64,000 bases of DNA, taken from assembly GCA_001570385.1 (NCBI GenBank), contig BBYL01000009.1:62001-126000 (forward strand), in the 5' to 3' direction. A program made the position numbers and the translations under genes. This DNA is from Microtetraspora glauca. GTDB lineage: Bacteria; Actinomycetota; Actinomycetes; Streptosporangiales; Streptosporangiaceae. Below, piece by piece: positions 26,320 through 35,751 of this stretch (the stretch's first letter is position 1; every line of letters begins with the position of its first letter). Under the pieces are notes generated by a model that saw only the letters and a list, made by a program, of their open reading frames with translations, was not told where the DNA came from and ran no database searches.

Positions 26320-27060
26320 TCATACGGCGAGCGGCACCTTATCGAATGGACGCTGCTCGTACTCGGTCGGACTGAGATAGTCGAGAGCGGAGGGTCTCCT
26401 TCGGGTGTTGTAGCGGATGATCCATCGGAAGACGGCCAAACGGGCGGCGTTGGCGGTTAGCCAGTGCCGGGCCCCCTGAAGCGTCTCGCGTTTGAGGGTG
26501 GCGTTGAATGCCTCGGCCGCGGCGTTGTCGGCGCTGCTCCCCACAACACCCATCGATTGACGCACCCCGAGCCCCTTGCACAGGGCTGCGAACTCGGCGG
26601 AGGTGTATTGCTTGGGTTCAAGGGATCGGAGTGAAAGATCGCCCCGGTCAGGCTGCCGCGCGTCGCCTGGGCGGCCCGGAGTGCGTCTGCGACCAGCTCG
26701 GTGCGCATGTGATCGGCGATCGACCAGCCCGCCAAGCGGCGTGAGTGCAGGTCCAGCACGGTCGCCAGATAGAGGAACCACCGTCGGCCAGCGGCAGGTA
26801 GGTGATGTCGCCGACGTAGCGCCGGCCGGGCGCGGGCGCGGTGAAGTCACGCTGGAGCAGGTCGGGCACCTTCTGGTGCGACGGCTCGCTGACAGTGGTG
26901 CGCACCTTCCTGCGCAACCGCAGCCCGGCGATGCCGAAGACACGCATCACCCGTGTCACCCGCTTGCAGTTGACCTGCCGCCCCCGGGCACGCAGTTCGG
27001 CAGTGACCGGCCTTGGGGGCCATCGGTACAGCCGTTGGCGCAAAAAGCCCTTGATCATGG
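26320..27060 (-). pseudogene. IS3-family transposase (OrfB, integrase core), frameshifted and 5' truncated
   Basis: Three frames read in turn give an IS3 OrfB. From 27060: VTAELRARGRQVNCKRVTRV, MRVFGIAGLRLRRK and YVGDITYLPLADGG with a catalytic Asp. From about 26765: LDLHSRRLAGWSIADHMRTE. From about 26630: YTSAEFAALCKGLGVRQSMG, SADNAAAEAFNATLKRE with the catalytic Glu, and YLSPTEYEQR. At least two frameshifts are required. The 5' part and OrfA are missing; the serine recombinase gene begins 4 nt beyond. No terminal repeats were recognised. Confidence 0.82.
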
Positions 27061-27063
27061 TCG

Positions 27064-28056
27064 CTAGCTGCGGGTCTCCGCGTTCGGGTGGGGCTGGGCC
27101 TGGAGGCGTTCGCGGAGGTCGATCTCTTCGGGGGTGAGCGGGTCCTCGGGGCGGCGGATGCGTACGGGCTTGGGCCTGAGCGGCAGGCCGTCGTCCACCG
27201 TGGCGGCCTCGGCTTCGGCCAGGGCCCGGTAGAGCGAGGCGACCGATGGGGACTTGCCCGCGTTCTTCCCGACCTTGATGGTGAGTTTCTTTGCGATCTC
27301 GGGGACGGGGACGCCCTTGTCCTTGAGTGCGACGGCGAAGGTGAGCATGTCGTCGTCGATGACCTTCGGGCGTCCTCCGTGGTTGCCCTTGGATGCGGCG
27401 ATGACCTGGCCTTCGAGGGTCTTCTCCCGGATGTAGTCGCGCTCGATCTGCCCGGCGACGGCGAGGACAGCGAAGAACATCGCGCCCGTGCCGTTGGGGT
27501 CGTAGATGCCGGTGAGCGGGCCGGTGAGGAGTTCGAGCTGGATGCCGCCGGCCTGGAGTTCGGCGGACAGCGTCATCAGCTCGGCGGCGTTGCGGGCGAG
27601 GCGCTTGAGTTCGTGGACGGTGAAGATGACGGGGGTCTCGGGCGCGGCCTCCTTGAACTGGTGGGCCAGCGCGAGCGCCTTCTCCAGCTCGGGCCGGACC
27701 TTGACCCGGGTGCTGATTTGCTCGGAGAAGACTTTGTGGCACTCCGCCCGGCGGAGGGCTTCGAGCTGGCTCGCCAGTTCCTGCCGGGCGGTCGACGTGC
27801 GGGCGTATCCGATTCGCACCGGCCGCTCGGTGCGGGGCGCGGGCCCCTGCTTCCATGCGCGGCCGGGACCGCGGTCGGCGGGCACCGGGATCTCCAGTTC
27901 CTCGCGGAGTGCGGGGACGAGAACGAAGCGCGGGGTGTGGTACTTCGCGGCGGTCTTGCCGCCCCGGGTGCGGCAGGCGCTGCCGGCGGGCGCGTCACAG
28001 TTCGGGCAGTCGTGACGTTCTACCGCCAATGCGGCCTGATCGGGTGTCAAATCCAT
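27064..28056 (-). CDS. Serine recombinase (resolvase/invertase family) with N-terminal zinc-binding segment
   Basis: A 330-residue intact protein. Residues 17-40 contain C17, C20, C28 and H40 (CPNCDAPAGSAC ... YHTPR), a zinc-finger-like unit. The resolvase domain starts at residue 80 with RIGYARTSTARQ, where S88 is the nucleophile, and includes HELKRLARNAAELM and AGQIERDYIREKTLEG. A Hin-like helix-turn-helix follows (GKSPSVASLYRALAEA). It probably acts as the resolvase of the Tn3-type unit whose transposase lies at 30733-33635. The DNA just upstream has several repeated motifs that could be its site. The start ATG 28056 has only a weak ribosome-binding site. Confidence 0.88.
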   Translation of the reverse strand: MDLTPDQAALAVERHDCPNCDAPAGSACRTRGGKTAAKYHTPRFVLVPALREELEIPVPADRGPGRAWKQGPAPRTERPVRIGYARTSTARQELASQLEALRRAECHKVFSEQISTRVKVRPELEKALALAHQFKEAAPETPVIFTVHELKRLARNAAELMTLSAELQAGGIQLELLTGPLTGIYDPNGTGAMFFAVLAVAGQIERDYIREKTLEGQVIAASKGNHGGRPKVIDDDMLTFAVALKDKGVPVPEIAKKLTIKVGKNAGKSPSVASLYRALAEAEAATVDDGLPLRPKPVRIRRPEDPLTPEEIDLRERLQAQPHPNAETRS

Positions 28057-28059
28057 GAC

Positions 28060-28190
28060 GGCACTCTCTCAGAAGTGTCTCGCACAACGTGCGGGTTTCG
28101 AGAGGACTTTTGCGAATGGCCACCTGGTGAAACGTGACCGCTTCCGGGCCTCTCGCAGAACTCTCACAGATGACCATTTGTGAGAAGTGG
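28060..28190. other. Repeat-rich stretch upstream of the recombinase, candidate res site
   Basis: The motif AGAAGTG occurs at 28071 and again at about 28184. An inverted repeat TCTCACA (28162-28168) / TGTGAGA (28179-28185) lies at the right end, and further CTCGCA/CTCTCA half-sites lie between. Tn3-type resolvases bind three such subsites next to their own gene. The spacing is irregular, so this is a suggestion only. Confidence 0.25.
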
Positions 28191-28256
28191 GGCCCGGGCG
28201 CGTACTCCCGGACGAGACGTATGCGAGGGAACGGCACACCCCCGATGGAAGAAAAG

Positions 28257-28316
28257 TTAACCAAATGCTTGACTATTCGCTGCCGGCATCGAATAGTTAG
28301 GCGCATGCTTAACCAA
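28257..28316 (+). promoter_or_regulatory. ArsR-gene promoter with overlapping palindromic operator
   Basis: TTGACT (28269-28274) and AATAGT (28292-28297) are separated by 17 nt, a good sigma-70-type promoter. The palindrome ACTATTCG (28272-28279) / CGAATAGT (28290-28297) lies exactly over both hexamers, with a 10-nt centre. TTAACCAA repeats flank it at 28257-28264 and 28309-28316. The start codon at 28305 is only 7 nt after the -10 box, so the transcript would be leaderless. Autorepression by the ArsR-type protein is the natural reading. Confidence 0.6.
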
Positions 28317-28658
28317 GCTGGTTCGTTGGACCGGGTGTTCCAAGCGCTGGCGGACACAACTCGCCGGGAGATCGTTGCGCGGTTGATCCGCGGGCCTGCC
28401 TCGGTCAGTGAGCTGGCGCGGCCGCTCGCCATGTCGCTGCCGGCGGTGATGCAGCACCTACAAGTACTGGAGGCGTGCGGACTGGTCCGGTCCGAGAAAG
28501 CCGGAAGGGTACGCACCTGCCACATCGAGCCGGGTGTGCTGCGAATGGCCGAGGACTGGATCACTGCGCAGCGCACTGCCTGGGAACACCGCCTCGATCG
28601 CCTCGGCGACTACCTGACCGAACACTGCGACAGCCCAGATCAAGGGAGCACACAATGA
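28305..28658 (+). CDS. ArsR-type winged helix-turn-helix regulator
   Basis: A 117-residue protein of the ArsR/SmtB fold: FQALADTTRREIVARLIRGP, then the recognition helix region SVSELARPLAMSLPAVMQHL and the wing GLVRSEKAGRVRTC. No metal-binding Cys cluster is present, so it belongs to the non-metal group commonly paired with SRPBCC (AHSA1) proteins. ATG 28305 was chosen because the domain starts there and the promoter -10 box lies just upstream. The stop overlaps the SRPBCC start (ATGA). It probably represses the three-gene cassette. Confidence 0.88.
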   Translation: MLNQAGSLDRVFQALADTTRREIVARLIRGPASVSELARPLAMSLPAVMQHLQVLEACGLVRSEKAGRVRTCHIEPGVLRMAEDWITAQRTAWEHRLDRLGDYLTEHCDSPDQGSTQ

Positions 28659-29116
28659 CCGATCACGTGGTCACGCATGCCACGTTCACCCTCGAACGCC
28701 TCTACGCGGCCTCACCGGCCACAGTGTTCGCCGCGTGGGCCGACCCCGAAGCAAAGGCCCGCTGGTTCGCCGGCCCCGACGCCGAGCACGAGCTTGATTT
28801 CCGCGTCGGTGGGCGGGAGGTCAACCGCGGCCGCTCCGACAGTGGCGCGGTGCTGACGTTCTCGTCCTGCTACCGCGACATCGTCCAGGACGAGCGGATC
28901 GTCTACACCTCCACTCTGTCCGAGGGGCAAGACCTTGCGACAGTGTCGCTGACGACGGTGCAGTTCTACCCCGAGGGTGGTAGCACCCGGCTGCTACTCA
29001 CCGAGCAGGGCACCTTCCTCGATGGCCGCGAAGAACCACGCTGGCGGGAGCAGGGCACCGGCAAGTGGCTTGACGCGCTCGCCGCCGAACTGCTGCGAAG
29101 CATCAAGCAACAGTGA
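28655..29116 (+). CDS. SRPBCC (AHSA1-like) domain protein
   Basis: A 153-residue protein with the AHSA1/START-like fold: LYAASPATVFAAWADPEAKA, RWFAGPDAEHELDFRVGGRE and WREQGTGKWLDALAAELLRS. Proteins of this kind bind hydrophobic ligands in a deep pocket; in ArsR-linked operons their exact role is usually unknown. Translation is coupled to the regulator at its 5' end and to the MFS gene at its 3' end. AGGGAG lies just before the start. Confidence 0.88.
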   Translation: MTDHVVTHATFTLERLYAASPATVFAAWADPEAKARWFAGPDAEHELDFRVGGREVNRGRSDSGAVLTFSSCYRDIVQDERIVYTSTLSEGQDLATVSLTTVQFYPEGGSTRLLLTEQGTFLDGREEPRWREQGTGKWLDALAAELLRSIKQQ

Positions 29117-30579
29117 TGACCACGAGCGACCCTTCGCAGAATCGACGTTGGCGGGTGCTGGCGCTGCTGGGCACGGCGTTCTTCATGACCATTCTGGACG
29201 GCACCAGCCTGCTCACCGCTCTGCCCGCGATCGAACACCACCTTCGCCTGCACGGCCCTGCCATCCAATGGACCGTGACGGCCTACGCGCTGGCCTTCAG
29301 CGGACTGCTGTTGTTATGCGGCCGCGCTGCGGATCTGCTGGGCCGTCGGCGGGTGTTCATCGCCGGGATGGTGCTGCGGGTCCTGGCCTCGCTGGCGTGC
29401 GGGCTCGCTCCATCCATCCAGACCCTGGTGGCCGCCCGTGCACTCCAGGGCGTCTCGGCCGCGATCATCGCTCCGGCCACGTTGTCGATGGTCATGAACA
29501 CCTTCCCCGAAGGGACCGAGCGGAACAAGGCGCTCGGTATCTGGGGCGGACTCGGCGGGTTCGGCGCCACAGCCGGTCTACTACTGGGCGGCATCATCAC
29601 CGACATCCTCGGATGGCAGTGGGTGTTCTGGATCAACGTCCCGGTCGGGACTCTCGTGCTGGTGCTCGCCCCCGCCCTGCTGCGCGAAAGCCGGGACCGA
29701 GCACGCTTCCGTTCCTTCGATATCCCTGGTGCGCTGACCATCGCCCCAGCACTCGTCCTGCTCGTATACGTGATCACCCGGGTGCCGACATCCGGGTGGG
29801 CGAACGGACAGACCATCGGGCTACTGGCCGCCGTGGCCGTACTGGTCTGGATGTTCATCCTGATCGAGAAGCGATCGGTGGCCCCGCTCGTTACCTTCCG
29901 GGCGCTGCGCTCGCGCATGCTGATCGGCGGCAACATCCTCCTGCTCATCGCCGGCATGACCGTCGACGGCATGCTCGTCACCCTCACCTCTTTCGTGCAG
30001 CAGGTGCTCGGCTGGTCGGCGGCGCAGTTCGGGCTGGCGACCGCGATGATGACCGTCACCGCGGTCGCAGGCGCCCTGCTGAGCCAACGAGTCGTGACCA
30101 GGATCGGCCTGGGGCGGGTAGCTGCCGCCGGGACCGTTCTGCTCGGTTGTGGCTGCCTGCTGCTCACCCGCATACCGGCCAGTGGCGCGATGAGTCTTCT
30201 GCCGGCCGCCCTGTTCTTGTTCGGGGCGGGAATGGGCGCCGCCACGGTATGCGCACAGATCGCCGCGCTGACCGGCGTCACCGAAAAGGACTCAGGCATG
30301 GCCGCCGGCCTCGCCGACACCTCCTTCGCCGTCGGCACCGCCCTCGGCACCGCCATCTGCACCAGCGTCGCCGCCGCCCGCACGTCCGCGATCGGTGGTC
30401 CGACACCGCTCGCACTCACCACCGGGCAGCATGCCGCGTTTGGGGCAGCTGGCGTCTTCGCCGCTCTCGCCTTGATCACCGCGTTGACGCTCCTCAGCAA
30501 GCGATCCGGCCTATCCCGCAGTGTGTCGGCAGACGCAAGCGAGAACGTACCTACCAGGGCACCGTCAACCTCACCTTGA
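29116..30579 (+). CDS. MFS transporter, DHA2-type drug exporter
   Basis: A 487-residue membrane protein with about 14 helices. It shows motif C-like GTAFFMTILDGTSLLTALPA, QWTVTAYALAFSGLLLL, and motif A in CGRAADLLGRRRVF. Sequence and length match the EmrB/QacA (DHA2) group that exports drugs and organic cations with proton antiport. ATG 29116 overlaps the SRPBCC stop; GTG 29113 is the alternative. As part of an ArsR-controlled cassette inside a transposon-like unit it is a likely resistance determinant, ligand unknown. Confidence 0.9.
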   Translation: MTTSDPSQNRRWRVLALLGTAFFMTILDGTSLLTALPAIEHHLRLHGPAIQWTVTAYALAFSGLLLLCGRAADLLGRRRVFIAGMVLRVLASLACGLAPSIQTLVAARALQGVSAAIIAPATLSMVMNTFPEGTERNKALGIWGGLGGFGATAGLLLGGIITDILGWQWVFWINVPVGTLVLVLAPALLRESRDRARFRSFDIPGALTIAPALVLLVYVITRVPTSGWANGQTIGLLAAVAVLVWMFILIEKRSVAPLVTFRALRSRMLIGGNILLLIAGMTVDGMLVTLTSFVQQVLGWSAAQFGLATAMMTVTAVAGALLSQRVVTRIGLGRVAAAGTVLLGCGCLLLTRIPASGAMSLLPAALFLFGAGMGAATVCAQIAALTGVTEKDSGMAAGLADTSFAVGTALGTAICTSVAAARTSAIGGPTPLALTTGQHAAFGAAGVFAALALITALTLLSKRSGLSRSVSADASENVPTRAPSTSP

Positions 30580-30732
30580 TCTACGGGACACACCCTGGCT
30601 CCCTCCTGGCGTGATTCCTGTTCCGCATTCCATGGAGGGCCGGACCCGAATCCGGCGACAAGGCCCCAGCCTCACCAGCGAACCCCTGCGCCGAGGTCCT
30701 CGGTGTCGCTGCGGGTGCGGACGGCACCCGGC

Positions 30733-33635
30733 TCACTCCTCCTCTCCGTCGTCATCGTCGAGGTCGACGGCGTCCGGGTCGCGCAGGGGCCGCAGGCCAT
30801 CGACGGGCTGGGAGGCGGTGAAGCTGTAGCGGCCCAGGCAGTTCAGATTCTTGTGCTTGAGCGGGGACAGCCGGGCGATGTCCTCGTCCCTGGTGTCGTG
30901 GCCCTCGGCGCGCAGCTGGGCGACGGCGGCGTCGATGTAGCGTGTCGTCCACAGGACTACCGCGTTCAAAACCAGTCCCAGTGACCCTAGTTGATCTTCC
31001 ATTCCGTCCCGGTAAGCCTGGTGGATGGTGCCCTTCTTGCCGTGGCAGATGCGGACATGGCTGGTGACCAGAGAGCCGGCCACCCGCAGCATGTCCGGCC
31101 ACGCGGTGAGCACCTTCTTCACGTTCACCTTGCGCGCGATGGCCTCCAGCGGCCCGTACCCGCCCACCGTCTCGGCGCCGAGCATCTGGGCCTTCCAGAA
31201 TCGCTGGTCCTGAAGGTCCTTGAAACGCGGGGAGAAGCGGTAGCCGAGCATCTTGAAGATGCCGAACACCATGTCCGAGTAGGATGCGTTGTCAGTGGCA
31301 ACCATCTCCGGCTTCACCCCGCCTGCAAAGCGTCCAGGATGAACAGCGAGTCGCGCGGGGTCCCGGGCACCACCATCTGCCCGATCCCGATGACCTGGTC
31401 ATTGATCGCGTTCAGCCAGGTGATGCCCTTCTTCTTCGCGAAGTACTTGGGGCTCGGAGATGCGTTGATCGTGCGGACGGGGACGACGAAGCGCAGGCCG
31501 TCGACGGAGGCGAGCAGCCCCTTGCCCCAGAACTTGACGACCGGCACCTTCGCCTGGGCCTCGATCAGGGCGGCGTTCGCCGCGGCGATGGTGTCGGCGC
31601 GCCAGGTAGTACTGGTCGACGTGGACCAGACGGGAGCGGGTCAACGCCTCGGAGTTCGGGTTGATGACCGGGGTCATCCCGATGTTGCACGCCTCGCTCA
31701 CCAGCAGCGCCACCACGGAGGTGGTGAGGTCCTTCATGCGGGTCTTGCCGTCGCCCAGGTGCACAAAGGCGTCCAGGAACCCGGTCCAGGCATGCACCTC
31801 GAACAGCAGGTCCGGCAGATCGACCTTCGGGAGCATCTTCTCGACCCGTTTGCGCAGCCAGTTCAGCGACTTCGGCTCACCCAGCGCGTGGAGCTTCTCC
31901 ACGTTCAGCTTCGCCCGCCCATTGGGCTGCACCTCGACGCTGATCTTCGCGTCGGCGCCGGCCTCCTCCAGCCGCTCGGCCATCTGCTTCCACGCTGCGT
32001 CCAACACCTCGACCAAGTCCTTGAGATGCTGCTCGGCGTCCTCATCCAGGCTCAGGCCCGCCAGGACATCCTCACGCACCGCCTCCCACTCCTTGCCCTG
32101 AAGCAGGCGGGCACGCGGGTCGGACCAGCGGTGCGAGGGGGAGGCGTAGATGTCGCGGCGCTTGAGCGCCCAGAAGAGCTGCTCCAGCACGCAGACCACG
32201 TACGCGTCCCGGTCCACTGCTCCCTCCGGCAGCTCCGCGTTCGCATACACCGCCTACGCCACGCGGGCGGCACCAGCTTGTCGTCAATCTCCCGCGGGAG
32301 CAGCGGCTTCTCGCTCACCCTCCGGCGGGCCAGAGCCGGGAGCCGCTGCACCCCGGTCAGCACGCGCCTGCCACCGGTCGCCGCCCCGAGCATGGAGCTC
32401 TCGCCCAGCAGCGACAGGAACGGCCTTACTGTGTTGTAGCGCAGCGCCAGCGCGCTACGCATGGCGCTCTCCGCGGAGTCGTCGTCCTCCGGCACCAGGC
32501 TCACCACCGTGGCCGCCGCGCTGGACAGCTCGGCGCGGGGCGCGATCTCCTCCAGCAGCTCCAACTCCTCGATGAACACCTTCGAGACCCTGGCCGTGAT
32601 CCGAGCCGCTCTCTCCAGCTGCGGCAGCGTCGAGAGCCGTTCCTTGTCCGTGGCCAGCTTCGCCCGGTTGATCAGCCTCGTCGCCATCAGCAACTCGAAC
32701 AGGTCCAGCGCGTCGTCGATCGCCTTCGCCTCCAGGTGGCGCATCACCGCGGTGAGCATCGCCTTGCGCTTCGGCTCCGACGTCCGCTCCAGCTTCGGCG
32801 CCTTCGTGCCCAGCCCGTACCGGGCCAGCGCAGCCAGCCGGTTCGGCGGGACCTTGTTCAGCTTCACCCTCCCCAGCTGGAACGCGGCGATCTCATCGAC
32901 CCGTTGCAGCGCAGCCTTCATCGCAGTGCCCGTGGTCCTCGTCGGCGGCCGGCGCAGCGTCTCCAGGTACGAGTACCGCTTGCCCTCCGGCGTCTTCAGC
33001 GTGGCCACCAGATCACCGGGCAGAGCCGGGTCGGCCCGGCGTGCGGCCTTGGCGACCGTGATGTGCAGCCGCTTCTCCGCGGCCATACGAACCTCGGCCA
33101 CCTGCCGCGCCAGCACCGAGACGCCCGGCAGCAGCACCCGGTTCCGGCGTAGCCAGCCCACCGCATGGTCGAACAGCGCCTTCGGCCCCTCCGCGTGCGC
33201 CGTCCACGCCCGCCCGTGCAGGAACGCCCGGAACTTCCGGCCCATCGCATGGTCCTCGAACGGGTGGCAGCCGTACGCGTCGCGGATCTCCCACGCATGC
33301 TCGTACGCCGTCTTCAGCCGCTCGGTGTACTCCTTGACGCAGGAGACATCCTCGATCCCCAGCTGCTCGGCCAAGTGTTCCACCACCGGCCACGGCACAT
33401 CCAGAGGGTCCTCCAGGAACAGCCCGATGGACCGGACCATGCAGATCTGGAGGGCGAAGCCAAGGCGATTGTGATCCCCGCGCCGCTTCGCGATCAGCTT
33501 TCGGTCCTCGTCATCCAGGAAGAAGAACCGCTCCAGCTCAGGCTTCGTCGGCTCCTCAGCGAACTTTCCGTACGCCTCAGCCTGCTCATCAGATAAGAAT
33601 TCGACCGCCACGCCCGGACCGTAGCCAGGCCCCAC
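30733..33635 (-). pseudogene. Tn3-family transposase (TnpA), about 967 codons, three frameshifts
   Basis: Four consecutive reading frames together give a full-length TnpA. 33635 to about 32258: FLSDEQAEAYGKFAEEPTKP to EKPLLPREIDDKLVPPAWR. Then to about 31605: VYANAELPEGAVDRDAYVVC to LVHVDQYYL. Then to about 31320: MPVVKFWGKGLLASVDGLRF with ILDAL. Then to 30733: VKPEMVATDNASYSDMVFGI, HVRICHGKKGTIHQAYRDGM and LNCLGRYSF. The catalytic Asp/Glu residues lie in different frames. The third break also lacks about four codons. The protein cannot be made without repair. Confidence 0.9.
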
Positions 33636-33903
33636 CCATGATCGAGGATCTTTCCCTGAACCCCAGCACCGGACCGGATCACTGTGTTAGGTGACCAAGA
33701 TCAACTGCTTAGCCAACGGCTGTACCGATGGTCCCCATGGCCGTACCTCCTGCCCGCAGCACTGGACGCTCTCACGCAGGCGATACATCCACGGCCTGAA
33801 GCCACCCACTCCCGCAGGGGGCTTAATGTCACTGGCCGTTCTATTGCTGCTCAAGCCGCGTGACCCACATCTTCCTTAAGCGTCACACCAGGTTACTTCG
33901 CGC

Positions 33904-34161
33904 TTGGGCGTAGCTTCGGGAGTCCTGGGCCATGCCGAGCGGCAGCGCGAGGCCCTCACCGCGGCTTACGACGCTTGGGTGCTCGCCATCACCACCACGG
34001 CGGAGGATGCCCGAGCCCGTGCGACCCGAGCCGAGTCGGAGGTTGACGCGGAGCGGGCCGAGCGGCTCAAGGTCGCGGAGCGGGCTGAGCGGCTGCAGGC
34101 GGAGCTCGACCGAATGCGCGCCGCCGAGGAGATCCCGGCGCGTGGCCGCCGGAAGGAGTGA
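33904..34161 (+). CDS. Small coiled-coil protein, possibly a gene remnant
   Basis: About 85 residues, mostly Ala/Glu/Arg heptads: TAEDARARATRAESEVDAER then KVAERAERLQAELDRMRAAE. The frame opens at a TAA at 33877, and the only start is TTG 33904. After the stop at 34159-34161 the same frame continues with plausible protein sequence (WAALAKAAERARGRGLPLQL) to about 34296, so a nonsense mutation in a longer gene is possible. The style resembles the coiled coil of the next gene, of which it could be a duplicated fragment. Confidence 0.35.
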   Translation: MGVASGVLGHAERQREALTAAYDAWVLAITTTAEDARARATRAESEVDAERAERLKVAERAERLQAELDRMRAAEEIPARGRRKE

Positions 34162-34469
34162 CCGCGAACGACGCCGTTCACCTGTGACCGGTGGGCGGCG
34201 TTGGCGAAGGCGGCGGAGCGGGCCAGGGGCCGCGGCCTGCCGCTGCAGTTGGTGATGGTGCGACTGGCGGTCGAAGAGCTGTTCCCCGCGCCGTAGAGCC
34301 CCGCCCCAGGCCCCGTCTCCAGGGGAGGCTCCCACCTGTTTCGCGAGTGCGCAAGGTCACTTGCGGGAATTAACAATCTCCCAAGTGATCCACATGAACC
34401 GGCGCGCAAGATTTCGCCGTTTTTGATTATTGGTTTCCAGAAATCCAGAAATTGCTAGAGTGATCGCCC
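34162..34469. other. Intergenic stretch of 308 bases
   Basis: The left half may be an in-frame continuation of the preceding broken frame. The right half (about 34350-34465) is clearly AT-richer (TTTTTGATTATTGG around 34420) and is the likely promoter region of the long coiled-coil gene. Confidence 0.35.
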
Positions 34470-35663
34470 GTGACGACCTCTCCGGCGGCGACGCCGTGCA
34501 AGCACTGCGGCATGCCCATCGAGCAGCGGACCGGCCGGGGGAGACCCCGGGAATACTGCGCGGAGGGCGACTGCCAGTCGGCGGCCAAGCGCGAGCGCGA
34601 ACTGCGCCGCGCGACCCCGGGACTCGAAGGCGCGCTGGCCCGGGCCGAGGATCTCTACGAGCGCATGGAGAAGGGCCTGGCCGCCGCGATCACACCGCTC
34701 GCACAGGTGCTGGCCGACGAGCTCAGCCCCGCCGGGGTTGAGGCGAGGCTGAGCGCGGTCCAGGCCGAGGCGCACACCCGCGTCGCCATCGCCCGCACCG
34801 AGCGGGAGCAGGCGTTCGAGCAGGTACGGCTGGCCCACGAGGCGACCGAGGAGGCCAGGAGGGAGACGGAGGAGGCGCGCCGCCGGACCGAGGAGGCCCA
34901 CGCCGAGCGTGACACCGCGTTCGCCGACGCGGAGACCGCCAGGGAACAGGCGCTGGCGGCGCTGCGCGAGGCCGCAACGACGGAACGGGTGGCCAGGCAG
35001 GCGGCCGAGGAGGCCCGCAAGCGGGCCGATCTGGCCGAAACCGCCAGGGACCAGGCGCTGCACGAACTCGCCGAGCACACCGAGCGGGCCTCCGCGGAGG
35101 TACGGCAGGCGCAGGCGGACGCCGCACAGGCGAACCAGGAGCGTGAGCGGGCCCAGGCCGAGGCGGTCGGCGCCCGCGCCGAGGCGGAGATGGCACGGCG
35201 CGCGCACAGGGAGGCCGAACAGGCCAGTGCGGCGGCCATCGCACGGGCCCACGCGGCCGAGGCCGAGCGTGACCGCGCCGTCACCCGCGCCGACGGCGAA
35301 CGCGACCGGGCGGAGGCTGCGGAGTCGGCCCGCGCGCTCGCGGCCGCGGAGACCGCGCGCGCCCAGGCAGAGGCCGCGCGGGCCGGGGCGGAGGCGCGTG
35401 CCGCGGCCGAGGAGCTGGCCAAGGCCGCAGACCAGGCCGGTACGGCCGCCGCTGAGCGGGAGCGGCTGCAGGCGGAACTCGCCCTGGAGCGGGCACGGAT
35501 GCAGGATCTCCGGGCGCAACTCGACGCGGCCAGGGCGGAGGCGGCGCAGCTACGCGAGCGCGCGGTCGCGGCCGAGTTCCGGGCGAGGCACCACGAGGAG
35601 GGGGCCACCGGGAACGCGAACGCGGGCGATCAGGGCCAGGCCGAGGCCCCCGGGGCGCGCTGA
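34470..35663 (+). CDS. Long coiled-coil protein with N-terminal Cys4 motif
   Basis: A 397-residue protein. Residues 10-35 carry C10, C13, C30 and C35 (CKHCGMPIEQ ... REYCAEGDC), a zinc-ribbon-like unit. Residues about 60-385 are almost uninterrupted Ala/Glu/Arg heptads, forming a rod of roughly 300 residues. No membrane helix is present. The layout (small DNA-binding head, long alanine-rich rod) resembles KfrA-type plasmid proteins and other actinobacterial coiled-coil DNA-associated proteins. A role in DNA organisation or partition is inferred only. GTG 34470 has no strong ribosome-binding site. Confidence 0.7.
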   Translation: MTTSPAATPCKHCGMPIEQRTGRGRPREYCAEGDCQSAAKRERELRRATPGLEGALARAEDLYERMEKGLAAAITPLAQVLADELSPAGVEARLSAVQAEAHTRVAIARTEREQAFEQVRLAHEATEEARRETEEARRRTEEAHAERDTAFADAETAREQALAALREAATTERVARQAAEEARKRADLAETARDQALHELAEHTERASAEVRQAQADAAQANQERERAQAEAVGARAEAEMARRAHREAEQASAAAIARAHAAEAERDRAVTRADGERDRAEAAESARALAAAETARAQAEAARAGAEARAAAEELAKAADQAGTAAAERERLQAELALERARMQDLRAQLDAARAEAAQLRERAVAAEFRARHHEEGATGNANAGDQGQAEAPGAR

Positions 35664-35751
35664 TCCGGAACGGCATCGGGACCCATCCCGCAGGTCCGTC
35701 CTCGGCGGAGGCAGGCCGGCGGTAGGGCGGGTGCCATAGACGAACGTGTCA

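Noticed and set aside
30733-33635. The frameshifts in the Tn3 transposase as programmed events
   Set aside because: Three separate breaks, one also with missing codons, are not known in TnpA; decay (or, less likely, sequencing error) explains them better.
33822-33866. Segment starting CTTAATGTC and ending GACCC as a Tn3 terminal repeat
   Set aside because: The general shape fits a Tn3 end, but no matching inverted copy was found on the other side.
33691-33879. 62-codon + strand frame with a few Cys/His residues
   Set aside because: GTG start without a ribosome-binding site and a non-protein-like tail; not enough to call a gene.
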